Shown here in pieces: positions 23,511 through 35,657 of a stretch of DNA of 64,000 nt (its first letter is position 1; every line of letters starts with the position of its first letter). The notes below the pieces were generated by a model. It was not told the origin of the DNA, made no database searches, and saw only the letters and a list, made by a program, of their open reading frames with translations. Origin of the DNA: Nageia nagi. Taxonomy: Eukaryota > Pinophyta. A program made the position numbers and the translations under genes. The stretch is from assembly GCA_050084985.1 (NCBI GenBank), contig JBITNC010000001.1, forward strand, positions 138,322,001 through 138,386,000. The letters run 5' to 3'.

Positions 23511-24036
23511 CAAGGAATTGGATCACTTGGCGAGAAAGTTCTTCCCTATCTAGTTCTACTTATGTTTGTTCAGTCTTGACCTTCAACTCTTGGGGTTTGA
23601 GAGGCTTCTTTCCTTTTGAGATAGTCCTACTAATGGACATCGTATTTCATTGAGGGATAACAAAGGATTCCTTGCACCTCACTTGCTAGATTTTGTTTTC
23701 AGCCTTTTGTTCATTCCTTTGCTACATAGCTCTAGAAAAGGTGACAAAATCATAGAAACTTACAATTCTTATGCAAGGAATTGGGTCACTTGGAGAGAAA
23801 GTTCTTCACTATCTCATTCTACTTATGTTTGTTCAATGTTGACCTTCAACTCCTGGGGTTTGAGAGCCTTCTTTCCTTTTGAGATAGTCTTACTAATGGA
23901 CATCGTATTTCCTTGAGGGATAACAAAGGATTCCTTACACCTCACTTGGTAGATTTTGTTTTCAGCCTTTTGTTCATTTCTTTGCTACATAGCTCTAGCA
24001 CAGGTGACAAAATCATAGGAACTTAGATCCATCTAT
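23511..24036. repeat. 263-bp direct tandem duplication
   Basis: The unit caaggaattggatcacttgg at 23511 repeats at 23774 (caaggaattgggtcacttgg). Similarity continues through to gacaaaatcatagaaactta and gacaaaatcataggaactta. Divergence is about 5-7% by eye. On the minus strand both copies give a similar peptide (VRCKESFVIPQGNTMSIS, ISKGKKALKPQELKVN), but 263 is not a multiple of three, so the copies are in different frames. I do not recognise the peptide. Confidence 0.92.
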
Positions 24037-25204
24037 GTTGGGACAATGAATTGCCATGATGAATCCTTCAGTTCTTTTAAACTTTCTCTAGCCCAAATTG
24101 TCTTAACTTGTACTTTGTTCTCACCCATAATTTCTTCCTTCAAACGGCTCATCTTTGAGGAACTCATTCTTCCTTCTACTAGTGTGTAAATAATCCCTTC
24201 AGATCTCCCTTTATAGATTTTACCTAGAACAGATATCATTTTTCATAAAAATAGGTGTCACTTCATAGTGGTATTCTCTTTTTACTACCCTTATCTCCTC
24301 AAGTACCTGAACAACATTACATAGTCTTGAAGTTGCTAATGTTAAAAGTTGATATTCTTAGGTAGTGTCTTCTTTTTCCTCCATTCCTACTTGGGTGAAC
24401 TACAAAATTTGGAAATAATACAGCTTTGGATAAAGTGCCTTTTTAAGGTTCACATTTAATGTTACACTTCAAGATATCAAGTTTGGAAAATGCTCTAGTC
24501 ACACCTTTGGAAAAAAATGGAAATATGACTTTCTCAAAACATGCGATCATCCTTCTCAACACTTGGCCAATTCTTGATGAAGATTTTTCATTTTCTCTTC
24601 AAACTTTTCTTCTATGCCCCTTCTAGCTTTACCACTTATCATTCAACCTTTCAATGAAGATGGAAACCCAACTGTAGTGTTTTTAGAGTTGTAGAACTGG
24701 GTTGCTCAGTTGTAATGTACCCATTTTTATGTTGTTTTCCCCATTTTGCCACTGTAACGTGGGAACATTTAGTTAGAAGTATTTTATTTTTTTTGGTCAA
24801 AGGTAAATTTATATTAATATTGGTTTTTTATATAGGATCAAAAAACCTATTTTTACAAAATTTGAACTATGTTATCATTTAGTTTGTGTACATTTCATGT
24901 CCTACACTCCACTTCCACAATCACGAGTATTTACGATTACCACAATATTAAAATCTATTATGTTATTCTTTAGAAATATTTGCTAAATTTGAAAATGCAT
25001 TTCTACACTTCAGACTTCGCAAGTAGTACTTGTGTGTAACATCTCTAGAGTCTTCTATTACAGTTTTGTGTGTTGCCTCTAGGTTGTTCTGGATCATTGC
25101 CATTGCTTGTGGGGATCTTGAAGAAGTTGTCTTCACATTTCCCTTGGTTGTTTTGGAGCCTTGGCACCATCCATATTTGTTGCATCATTTTTGCTTATGA
25201 TCAA

Positions 25205-26384
25205 TCAATGTTGTCCCTCAAGCTTACTAAGTGGCTGAGTTTGCATCAAACCCTTGTTTGGAGAGGATTCAGGGGATCCATTTATAGAGGCACCAAGAGG
25301 TGGGCTTTCACTTGATTTACTTTCCAAAATCAAATAATCTTTAGGTGCATCTGGCAAGGGATCTTCCACTTGATTATTGCTTGGAAAAATGTTCTCATCA
25401 AAGATTTGATTCAAAACCTGAGAGTTACCATTTCGCAGCCTTCATCATTTTCAGAATCAGACAAGTCTTTAACCATTAGGGAGGCTGAGATGGAAGAAAT
25501 TTGATGCTTGTTAGGTGGATTTGCAAGAGGAAAATGCCACTTTAAGTGCCCATATTGTTGACATCGATAGCATCTTAAGGAAATGTTTTCATATTCAATA
25601 CTTTGGTTCCAGATTCTCCATTTTGGTGTCAAAGTGATAGATTGACACCATGGTTTTGACAGTGGCATCCAAAAAGCAATGCGAGCCTTACATAGGTCTT
25701 ATTTTTTATCAGTATTTATTCTTGTCAAATCATCAGGATATAGGAATTTTCTAATTGCATTTCCTATTTTTGTGATGGATTTCCTACTCCCAAATTCAAC
25801 AGGGAGGGCATATAAATTTACCATCAATGGTATACCATCAATCTCCTCAGAGAGAGGATTGAAATCCACTAACCACTCTCAGATGTACAGATCCCTTTGT
25901 TCGAAGAAGTATAGTTGTCTACACTCAAGGATCCAATCCCTATCTTCCGCACTATCACAAATGGTCATGAAAAATTATAGGGAAGAAGGATAAACTAGCA
26001 TTTTAAACCCCATTCTTCTTTAGCTATTTTTGTCAGATCCTCCAGAAAAGGATGCTTTCCCCTCATCTTGTAGATGATGGCACGAGCTTTTAGTTCTTTT
26101 GGATCCATTCTTGCTTCGTCATTTGCAATATCAATCATAATAATGGCATCACCTTTAGCACACATTTGCAAGGATTCGAATGGATGCTTGCATCTTCTAT
26201 GATCACCCGACCTATTTTTCCCATGGTGCAAATCCACCGAGCACCTAGGGTTTGAGCTCCTGCTTTTGCCATCAAGATTCTTCAAAACCTTATCCTCTTG
26301 TTGGTTCTCCAAGCGTCTGCTATCCTCATGCCTCTCATTCTCGATGTGATTTTTCATAGGGCTTGCGATTCTATCACACAGCAT
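25205..26384 (-). pseudogene. Plant LINE ORF1 remnant (DUF4283-like plus CCHC knuckle)
   Basis: The minus strand starts MLCDRIASPMKN at 26384 with a charged N-terminal part. It reaches DPKELKARAIIYKMRGKHPF, the beginning of a DUF4283-type domain, and changes frame near 25990. It continues through LVDFNPLSEEIDGIPLMVNL and ARIAFWMPLSKPWCQSITLT. A knuckle CYRCQQYGHLKWHF at about 25530 has the last Cys replaced by Phe. A Ser/Pro/Asp-rich tail ends near 25205. This is the RNA-binding ORF1 protein layout of plant L1-type LINEs. No endonuclease or RT of ORF2 is visible to the left, so the copy is partial. Confidence 0.7.
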
Positions 26385-26493
26385 TCGCTCTCAATTCATC
26401 ACATAAAATTTTTATTTTTTTTCTTGGGGATATTTTTTGTTAGGAGCATTTTATTTAATTTTAGTAATTTTAAAGGATATTTAACCCTTTTAT

Positions 26494-27580
26494 TGTAAGT
26501 TCCACTTGGAGATTAATTAATTACTCCAATTATAGGATGTTGGGGCCTATTTTAGCATGTTATGTGTTATTTTATAATTATGCCTTTCATAATGTATTAA
26601 TGATACCAAGGCAATTATTAATTGTAAATGCAATATTAGTCACAATTTATGGGACATTGCATACGATAAAGTCTTGATGAATTTAAATTGGCATTTAATG
26701 GGTCTCTTGTAATAATTGCTCTCCTTTTGAGGTAGATCCTGAACCAAGGTGATTTCACCTATCTCAAGGGACCAAGAAGACATCCCAACTTGTAAGTGGA
26801 ACACCTAGGATATATTTTTCATCCCAAGGCATTGGAAGACTCCCACATTTGGATGTCGGACTCATGAGGAGATTTGGACCATTCGATGAGCATTTGGGCA
26901 TCCCAAGACACCCACATCTCACCCTTGGAGGCTCTTTGGCAAGTGGCCTACATACTAAGGCACATGGAAGTCCCCAATAACCCAATGTTTGCATTCTAGG
27001 CCCTTGGATGTGTTAACGCCCATCTCAAGACACCTCATCTTGGGTGTTGGCTTTGTGAGAAAATGGATGGATCACCCTTGTACACTATTGGATCAACCCC
27101 AACTCTTTATTAGAAGATAAGCTACCTCTCCCTATTTAAGGAAGACTCTTGTAATAAAAAGGCATTCAATTATTATTATGACTTCTTATTCTTGCTTTGG
27201 GCATTTCCCTTCATTGATTCCATTCTTTGGAATGAGATACCTATAGTGGGGTGCAGTACAAGACTTACGTGGGCACACAATTGGGGATCTTTGATCTTCC
27301 ACCACAACTGCTTGAGGAGGAAGCCCTGGTGCAAGCCTTACCACACTACAGATCTGAACCCTAGTGCATTAGTCTTCTTTCATTAATCTTTGTAATTGTG
27401 ATCCCATCACTTCCATTATTTAAATACAATTACATATTGGCAATTATATTGTTATTTTCTTATTGTTTTTGGTAATTATCTCTCATTGCTTGGACATTGG
27501 ATTATTAAGTGTATAATTATAGTAATTACATGAGATTTAGCTTCTACAAGTGAAATGTTGGGCTTGTTACATGAGATCTA
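26494..27580 (+). repeat. LTR-like sequence, unassigned
   Basis: A TATA-like ctatttaagg at 27130 is followed 40-60 bp later by a likely leader, and downstream by GT-rich U5-like sequence. A tgtaagttcc at 26494 and cttgttaca near 27570 could be ends, but no target-site duplication was seen. Short cccaag, cacccaca and gcatcccaag motifs recur in the U3-like part. No coding domain is attached. Confidence 0.3.
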
Positions 27581-28986
27581 GCCTTTAGCACCTAGATGTT
27601 GGGTTTATTTGAGATTGTTTGCTTTGTCATGAGCTATATTGCTAGATGTTGAGGATATTGATGAGATCTTGCATGCCTAAGATAGATGTATGGGTTTGAG
27701 GGTGTTATCTTGCTTGGAATAGCTAGATGTTGCATTTGTTTGACAATATACACTAAGATATGGTATTATGATTGAGACATCCCTCTCCTAGGGCATGTTT
27801 GATGATTTTGTTGTGTTAAATTAAATATACCACTTCAAAAATTAAATATTTTTGGCTGAAATTAATTTTCAAGTCCTTTTATAGCTTTTCAATGATACTT
27901 GGCATGAAATCATAGGTTGCATGGTTTGAGGCTAATGCATGAAGGTGAAATTGTGCAACCTATCTTTATACTTGGAATTTTTTTTTTGGAATGGATCCCT
28001 ATGCTCATTTTATAACCTTCCATGACAAATATCAACAAACCACAATTTGAATCTGCCCTTTTGATCAGATCGAGACATGTTACTTGCATCATGCTGAGAT
28101 CATGTGACCTCTTCCAAATTTATCAACCATTGACCCTTGGAAATTTTGCTCAATTGAGATATTACTCCTCCTTTTAAAGGCTCCTAATGAAACTTGTCAA
28201 TCATTTACCCTTTCCTAGATAATTTGTTCATGGTCGCATGGTTTGAAGAGGATGCCCCAATCGCATGGTTTGGGGGACATGCAATTTCCATTAGGCTAAA
28301 AACATGAGAAAAAGTTTGGACTTACAATTTTTCTCAAAATAAAGTTCCTAAACCATATTTATGGCATCCAAATAATGTGTTAATAATCACCCCACTCCAT
28401 TCAACTTCTTCATGGTCGCATGGTTGGGAGGAGATGCCTTAGATGCTTGGTCAGAATGACATGCGTTTTGTACCCTCGATAAATCATACGAACTCCACTA
28501 GAATTGAATTGTTTTCACTAAATGATATTTTTTTTACCTTTTTTATAATATTGGGCAACAAATCATAAGTTATATTTCCCCTTTTGGTTGTATGGTTTGA
28601 GGAAGATGCCTTGGTCGCATGGTTTGGGGAAGATTCTTTTAGCATTGAGGTGAGAAAGTGTGACCACCTCAAAACTGAAATTTTTTGCAAGGATGATAAT
28701 GCTATGCTACTTTTAATCCTTATAAATGATAAATGGCAACGATTTACTAGATTGGATCTCAATGAATTCAAGATTTTGCAAGTGTTGTGCCTACACAACA
28801 CACCCCAAAGTTTTCGCAATTTTTGGGGACCCTCTTTTGAGCTAAGGCCATTGGGATGAATATTTTCTTCTCAAATCTGATGCATTTCAACCAACTGGAG
28901 GTATAAATGGCTAAACTATCCATACTTTGGCTAAACCAGGCATGAAAATTCTTCCAAGTCATGAGGGCATGTTTTCTGATGAGTGC
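27581..28986. other. Non-coding interval with recurring gtcgcatggtttg motifs
   Basis: The phrase gtcgcatggttt or a variant occurs near 28233, 28260, 28413, 28588 and 28615, usually followed by gaggaagatgcc. No coding domain was found. Part of it (28780-28850) is homologous in inverted orientation to 31912-31982. Confidence 0.5.
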
Positions 28987-29770
28987 AAAAGCACTCACTC
29001 AAAATGGTGCAATTGGGTAAAAATCTGCATTTTCACATGAAAATCATGCATTTTTAGGTCTGAAATTATGCAATCTATGTCAATTGGTCGCTTACATGCA
29101 TTTTGATATCATTTTGGCTCATTCTGAAAAAAAACTGGCTAAGTGTTTACCTTGGGCGCATCATTTTTGTGTAATGAAAAATCACTCACTCAAAACGGTG
29201 CAACCAACCTTGAGGGTGTTAAAATTGGCTATCGTTGAGAAATTGAGCATACACTAAGGAGTAGACAAGTTTCCTCACATGCATTGGATCACTTTTTGCA
29301 CTAATAGGCATGTGACACTTGTCCATTGGAGACTACATAGTATAAAAGGCAGCATGCTAGTTCATTTTGTATTCTGAATCACTTCATTCTCATATGGTAT
29401 CTAGCTCTGTTGAAGTGCAAAAGCACGTACCAAAAACGGTGCGCCCATGCAAGCACATACCAAAAATGGTGTGCCCATGCTAAAGCACATACCAAAAGCG
29501 GTGCGTCCAAGCTCAGAGGGGTTAATTTTGAAAGAAAATCTGGCTAAGTAATTTGTTACATCAAATTGGTAGGCATATGCATTCTGGGACATGAAAAAGT
29601 ACGTACCAAAAATGGTGCACCCATGTGAAAGAACGTATCAAAAACGGTGTGCCCAAGTTTGAAGGCATAATTTTTCTAAGGCACGAAAAAGCACTACTCT
29701 GTTTTGGTGCAACCAAGCATGGTTTTCATAGAGTACCAAAAGCACATACCAGAAACGTTGTGTCGAGACA
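28987..29770 (+). repeat. Interspersed ~30-bp motif array (aaagcacgtaccaaaaacgg type)
   Basis: At least nine variants of aaagcacgtaccaaaaacgg followed by tgcgcccaag are visible. They start near 28987, 29181, 29417, 29449, 29482, 29592, 29624, 29685 and 29738. Some are adjacent (period about 32 bp at 29417-29510 and 29592-29655) and others are separated by 100-200 bp. A TATA-like agtataaaaggcagc at 29338 lies among them, so this may be part of an LTR. Confidence 0.75.
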
Positions 29771-29849
29771 TAGAAGACATACATTGAACCCATTCTATAG
29801 CAAATTGAAGCCTACCACATGTCCCAAGCATTGACATTTGTTCCAAGCA

Positions 29850-31990
29850 ATACCACCTATCCAAGAAGCACTACTTGTTGAATGCATACCATGCATATGC
29901 CATCTGCCTTAGAAGAAAAGATCTATGAATATCATGCAAGACTTCTTTTCCATGCGACACACCAAGGTTACTTTTTCAAGAGGCTTGGTGATTGAATATC
30001 TTTGGAAGACGCAACTATAGAAGACACAGTGTAAAACTCATCTTTGAAGGGTAAATTTTGTGAGAAGGGAGTTAACTCGCCAAATAGCCATTTTGACAGA
30101 GTAAGTGATACGGATGTTCAAAGTTTTCAGTCTAAGTATAGTTACATGTTGAAACAGTTGATGGGTATGCCAGAGTATCGTATGTAGATGAAGAAAATAA
30201 TTTACTTAGAACTATTTTGGCACGACTTCTCCCAAAGCACATCAAGACATTCAAGATTGGACCCACCACCTGACATCACCAAAGAGGAGTGGAAATTTGT
30301 GAAGCTCAAGGCAAATTCAGGGTAGATTTGATTTGCTTGAGGATTTGAATTGCTTATAGATTTGATCTGCCCACTTTATTTTTCAGTTCATATGCATTTA
30401 TGGGTTTCTGAAAAACTATCATTTCATTTATTTGACCAGTGTGTGGATGAGTTTGCTCCCATCAGCTCAAATGTCAAACTTTGCAATCATATCTGATTTT
30501 ATTTTCATAGACTAGACATGCATGTTTAAGCTTCTAGCATCAGCATTTATTTTTTCTCAGTTACTAAATGCCATGGCAGCTGAAGTAGCATACATGTTTG
30601 TGATGATATGATGTTTATTTCCATATTAGATTTGATTCCTTTAGGGCAAGATTAGGGAGACACCACATTTATTGCAGCTACCTTTTTGAAACTATAAGTA
30701 CCTAACTTGGGTCATTTTGTAAAGGGATGATTTTTTTTTTGAAAGGAGAAGAGAATGTGTGAAAATTAGATAGAAGAGTTTGATATGTTATAGAAGAGTT
30801 ATCTTTTTGAAAACTACTTTCTATTTTGAAGTATTGCTTTGAATATTAATGCAATTGGAGCCTCCATTTCATGGGATTATGCATATTATCTTGTAAGATT
30901 TTCTTACTAGTTTGGATAATTTTTACTGCTTAAGTGCATTCTCTTTGAAAACTAAGAGTTTTAAGAGGAGATAACTGAATATTTTGTGAAGTGGTATAAA
31001 TTATTCATTGCATGATTAGCATATAAGTGTATGTATTTTGGGGCATATAGCTCGTCTCTATGTCATTCGCTTAGACTTGTGTACTCACACCATCATTTTC
31101 GTTTACCCCACTCCATTGATCTTCCACCAAGACCCTACAGCTTCCTGCTCTCATCTAGTAGCAACTTGAGCGCATATTGCTATTTGTTGTCAGGCTTGAT
31201 AGTGAATACATTTTTCTTAATGAATCCAAAGATGACCTACGTAGACATTGCATCAATGGCGGATGTTTCTTTGCTAGCTTGACTTAAACTTTCTATTCCC
31301 CCCTTACCTTTTATTTATTTTTTATTTATTTTATTTTTTCTTTTCTTTTCTTTCTTTGAAAGCTAGTTTCCCTTTCGTTGCTGCTAAATCCTGAAATGAC
31401 CTCAAGTTTCAATGAATCTCAATAAAACAAGAAGACACTCCTTAACCAGAAAACAAACTCCAGAGACCTTATATAACATGTTGATAGCTTGCATCTCTCC
31501 TCACTCAAGCTACTCCAGGATTCACAAACCATCAAACAAGCTATAAAGAGAAAAGTGATAAGTTATAAGTCCTAGTGACATGAAAAGAAACCTTGGGGTA
31601 GAGAGTCCTTTCAAGTGCGAGTAGGTAATGCTACATCATCTAAGTTGTTGAGTCTATTCCCAATAGTGCTTGCAATCTTGCTTAGGGGGAAAGAAAAACA
31701 CACCAACAGGGAGTTTGGACTTGCTTCTAACATAAGCCAAAAATAATACAACTTAAAGCAAGAAGGTGAAAACATATGACCTTGCCAGAAACTTAGAATT
31801 TTCAAGAAATTTCATCTCTATGTTAAATATCTTGCCTTTAAATCCTATATTCTCTTGGGACTTTATCCATATGGATCTTCGTTTATCTCTACTGAAGATT
31901 GCAACCTTGCTTTTGTAAAAGTAGGGTCCTCGAATTTTGCAAAAATTAGGGGCATGTTGTGTAGGCACAAAAGGAAGTGCACCATGATGA
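29850..31990. other. Interval without assignable genes
   Basis: A short + strand frame at about 30100-30330 (for example HDFSQSTSRHSRLDPPPD) and an 83-codon frame at 31031-31282 have no recognisable motif. A pyrimidine-rich tract lies at 31300-31370. At 31860-32060 the minus strand resembles 28780-28860, an inverted dispersed repeat. Nothing else is supported. Confidence 0.4.
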
Positions 31991-32099
31991 GAGTGGAATT
32001 TTTATCAGGCAGAGAAAATTTACAAAGGATATGCTTAAAATATTCCACATGGAAACTTTTAAGGCTGCACCTATTCTGTAAGCTCAAGGAGTCATTTTA

Positions 32100-32770
32100 G
32101 TGAAGGATGATGAGGCTAAAAGGTAAACATAACTCACTTTCATAGCATGGTTGGGAGTCTTATCTTCTTTACTACTAGAAGATCATATATTGCATATTCA
32201 GTGGGTTTAGTGAGCTTCACTTGTGGGCAATGAAGAGGATATTAAGGTATGTGAGAGGTACTTTGGAGTTTGTAGTTAAGTACTTTTATATCTTTAATTT
32301 TGAATTAATTAGATAGATATATTGTAATTGATGAGGTAGTTTGGATAATTGAAAATCAACTTCTAGAAATTTTTTTTCATTTGCTTCTAATTTGATGGCC
32401 CTCCCTTCAACACATACAAAGTATGTGGGAGCTATAGTATTAGTAGCTCAGGCCTTGTGGTCGAGGAAAATGTTATGTGACTTGGGGAGAGATGCAATTG
32501 ATCACCACTACATTGTTTTGTGATAATTAAAATGCAATCCAAATTACATGGAATCTTGTCCACCATAAAAGATGTAAACACATTAACCTTCAGTTTCATC
32601 TCATAAAAGATGTGATACAAAGAGGTGGTATGAATTTGGATTTTTGTGGCACCACTAATTAGCTTGCATATATCTTCACTAAGGGTGTGAAAATAAAATT
32701 GTTCCTAAGGTTGCGGGATAGATTCATGACCTTCATGATCAAGGGAGAGAATGAAGATTTGATCACTTTA
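32100..32770 (+). pseudogene. Copia RNase H / RT C-terminal remnant
   Basis: The + strand reads VGSLIFFTTRRSYIAYSVGL near 32150, then MKRILRYVRGTLEF near 32240, the end of a copia RT. After frame changes it gives CDN, a stop, and NAIQITWNLVHHKRCKHINL near 32520-32580. It ends with YIFTKGVKIKLFLRLRD near 32670, corresponding to the conserved LADIFTK block that ends copia polyproteins. No start, integrase or LTR could be joined to it. It is a different copy, in opposite orientation to the one at 18638-22040. Confidence 0.78.
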
Positions 32771-33214
32771 TTAAAAAAATTATGTCTATTTCTTATTCAA
32801 AAAATAGAAAATGAAATAAAATAAAACATTAATGTCTCTTGAGCTTCAAGCAAGTGAAGAGACATGGGAGTTATGAAAAATGCTATGAGTCCAACTAGCA
32901 TAGTAAATTGAAACTTCATACCCATAATGTAATCTATTGTACATTTTTTTCTTCTTTTTTGTATATGGTGTTGTGTATGTATTGATTTGAGACAAATACA
33001 AGACTCCATTGAGGGCCAAAGTCTAGTATTTTTTTTTAATTCGGCTGTGCTAATTTGTATGTGAGGTATGTTCATTTAGTTTTGATAGGTTTTTGTGCTT
33101 TTTGCTAGATTTGCAATTCTTGTTTGAAAGTGATTCATAAAATAAATAAGTGCATTTTGAGTTAATAAAATTAACAATTTTACAAGTAGTGATTAGAAGC
33201 AAGAAAGGAAGAAG

Positions 33215-33219
33215 CTAGG
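33215..33219. other. Target-site duplication, left (ctagg)
   Basis: The five bases ctagg directly precede the solo LTR and are repeated exactly after it. Confidence 0.88.
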
Positions 33220-34391
33220 TGTAACATCCCTTTTGTACTATATAAAAGTAATGTAAGAGCCTAAAAGGATGTCTTAATAACATTCCTTTTGGGGTTTGTT
33301 TAAAAGTTGTCTTGTAGTTGTTTTGTAATTGTTTTGTATAACTTGGGATAGGAATTAATTGGTCCATGAACCCCACTGTGAGCCTTCCTCCCAAGTGTAG
33401 AATAGGAGATATTAATGTACTTGGAGATCCCAGACTTGATTGTGGGAATCCCAAGAGCTTGTATACATTAATTAACCAAGATTGAGGATTGCATGCTTGT
33501 GCTAGCCTTGGGAAGTCCCCTAGACCCAACATTGGCCCATCACAGACACCTAAGCTCCCATTCATGGCACTCCCATGCATGGCACCCCTTGACCTTGTGT
33601 TGGCATTTATGGCACCTAGGAATCCCATGTTGGCATGCCTGATACCTAGGCACCCACATTGGGCATCCTAGGCCCTTTGGAGGCTAATTTTGGGGCCTTA
33701 GAGCCTAATGATGATTCCAAGGTGAGATCCAAGACCTGATTGAGAGTATAAGAAGACTTGGAGGTTCATTTGTTGGATACACTTGATAATTATTACTCTT
33801 ACACTCATACATTGTCCGGTGGACACAACCTTAGCGGAGGGTTAAGTGTATTCCTTAGGTGGAGCACCTAAGAGGGTTGGTAGGCACAGAGAACCTGACA
33901 ATCTATGTAAATTGGTGGAGCAGTATTTCCCATCTAGTGGATCCAAGGTGGAGTCTCTACCATGCAAGTGGTTATCCAAATCTGAGGAGGGCCCCTTCGG
34001 TGGGGAGGAGTCAGATTGTGAGGAGGTGCTGCTGCCCCATAGTTCGTCTAGTAGTATTAGGAGAGTCATTCGGCCAGTTCAGCTCCCAGAAGACTAACAT
34101 CAACCCTTTGGGCATATTTTGTATTGTACTTCATTTTTTTCATAATACAATACATGGGCTCATTTGGATCTCAATGTTGTGTTCATATTGTTCATTTTGT
34201 GTATGCGTTGAGCATTATTGTGTTGCATATTGTGTTTTTGATCCATCATTGACATTGTGAGGTGTTTATATGCATGTGAGAGTCCAACGTTTGCATACTA
34301 GGGTTTGTATTTGCATATTGGATGCCCTAGTTTGGTTTGATTGTAATTGAATTTGCTGATATTTGTGGGAGATCCTGTTTGGATCATTACA
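33220..34391. mobile_element. Solo LTR, 1172 bp
   Basis: The sequence starts TGTAACATCCC and ends GGATCATTACA, giving TG...CA ends within a TGTAA/TTACA inverted repeat. It is flanked on both sides by the 5-bp direct repeat ctagg, and no internal region is present. This is the product of recombination between two LTRs of one insertion. Internal open frames (33215-33628, 33859-34260) are fortuitous. No homologous LTR was found elsewhere in the window, so the family is unknown. Confidence 0.88.
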
Positions 34392-34396
34392 CTAGG
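34392..34396. other. Target-site duplication, right (ctagg)
   Basis: Exact copy of 33215-33219 immediately after the TTACA end of the solo LTR. Confidence 0.88.
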
Positions 34397-35370
34397 TGTC
34401 CTAGCTAAGATGTGAAGGATCTGCCATTTGAAAAATCCAGTAAATTTGCCCATACTATACTCTCCATACTTGAGGATCTTATATTCATCATTGTGTAAGA
34501 TATGGAATATAATGTAGCTGTAATGGTGTATTCTTGAAGCATTCAAGTTTTTACATAAAAGTATGACTAACAATTACTACAAACAATACTAATGCAAATA
34601 GTTAATATGTTTCAGTGTTTTCTACTTCAAACTAAACATTCATTTATTTATTGTTTTCCAGAAGGAACCAACTTTTTATATAGAACAAGACAGGGTAGAG
34701 TTTAGAAAGGGATACAACATAAAATTTCCTATTTGCTCAATCTTTATAGTTATGTGATAGGCATATTAAGTGGATAAGATGCAGATTGATGTATGTAAAG
34801 CCTTAGATTCCATTTGTGTTGACATACACTTATTGTCAATTTATATGAAGCAACTATCCATATTGAAAACTAGATGAATATTTGACTTTTGAGGCCGAAG
34901 CTAAGCTGACATGTTACTTTGTTGTAGTCAAACAAATGAAAATGAGGGAGATCATGGATGTCAGAAAGAAGAAAAACAAAGGTATAAGAGTCATTTAAAT
35001 CGACAGAAGCCATTACTTAGTTTTGGTATTATTTATATTTCTGTGTTGATAGTGAAGTTTATTAAAATACTGGAAAGCTGTATTAATTGCATGCTTTCTG
35101 TTTGTTTTGGTATATGATGAAGCGATGATTTATTTGTTGAGTTGCCCCCAGAATACATTTTTCTTTTTCCCATTCTTAATAGATTGCAGGTAATTTTATG
35201 TTTTCTTTGCTTATCTTAGATTTCTTCTTTCCTGAGTAGTAAATAAGACAGTAGGTTGTCTACAAGTCAGAATGTATTGCACTCTTGTTAATACCTATTT
35301 TTTTCTTGCAACTTGTGAATCAAAATAAAATATACTCTTAGTATTAGATGATGAATAAAATTTTTGGTAG
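34397..35370. other. Probable intron upstream of the kinesin exons
   Basis: No coding domain is seen. An exon-like piece at 34928-34980 with a tgttgtag acceptor and aaag/gtataa donor is open in one phase (QTNENEGDHGCQKEEKQ). That phase does not join the following exon correctly, so it is not accepted. Confidence 0.4.
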
Positions 35371-35499
35371 GCTGATTCTTTTGTTGCTCTTATGCAAAAG
35401 CAAATTTCCGCAAATGGGAGACATGGTATTTCTAGCAAGAGAACTACTTCAAATGGCAAAGAGAAGTACACAATATTAGATGTGCTTTCTTTTCAAAGA
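35371..35499 (+). CDS. KCBP: Kinesin KCBP-like exon, start of the MyTH4 region
   Basis: This 43-codon exon reads ADSFVALMQKQISANGRHGI and ends KYTILDVLSFQR. It matches the segment of the kinesin-like calmodulin-binding protein (ZWICHEL in Arabidopsis) just before and at the start of its MyTH4 domain, where relatives have LRLMQKQIQSAGKRG and a CFQKDP junction. A tag acceptor precedes it at 35368-35370, and that triplet is an in-frame stop, so the exon cannot extend left. A GT donor follows at 35500. Phase is 0 on both sides. KCBP is a minus-end-directed kinesin-14 with MyTH4-FERM and calmodulin-binding regions, acting on microtubules in division and cell shape. The upstream exon was not found. 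Confidence 0.85.
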
Positions 35500-35657
35500 G
35501 TAATTACTTGGTCTTAATATTCTGTATATATTTTATGAAGATTATCTAAAAAAGGGTTGACGTTGGATTCATTTTCTATTTGATATTGCATTTCACTACA
35601 GTATTGCTTGTTATATATGGTTGCCAACACTATTGCTTTCTATTTTCATTTGTACAG
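35500..35657 (+). other. GT-AG intron between the two kinesin exons
   Basis: The 158-bp intron begins gtaattac and ends tttgtacag. It is AT-rich and splits the codons cleanly (phase 0) between FQR and DPIQ. The position agrees with the continuous FQ-K/R-DP-I sequence of known KCBP proteins. Confidence 0.85.

Noticed and set aside
25679-25993. 104-codon plus-strand frame
   Set aside because: It is the antisense of the LINE ORF1 remnant, which has recognisable motifs on the minus strand.
33215-33628. 137-codon minus-strand and 133-codon plus-strand frames near 33200-34260
   Set aside because: They lie entirely inside the solo LTR and have no known domain.
34928-34980. Exon-like stretch between acceptor tgttgtag and donor aaag/gtataa
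   Set aside because: Its open phase does not join the kinesin exon at 35371, which needs phase 0, and the peptide has no KCBP similarity.
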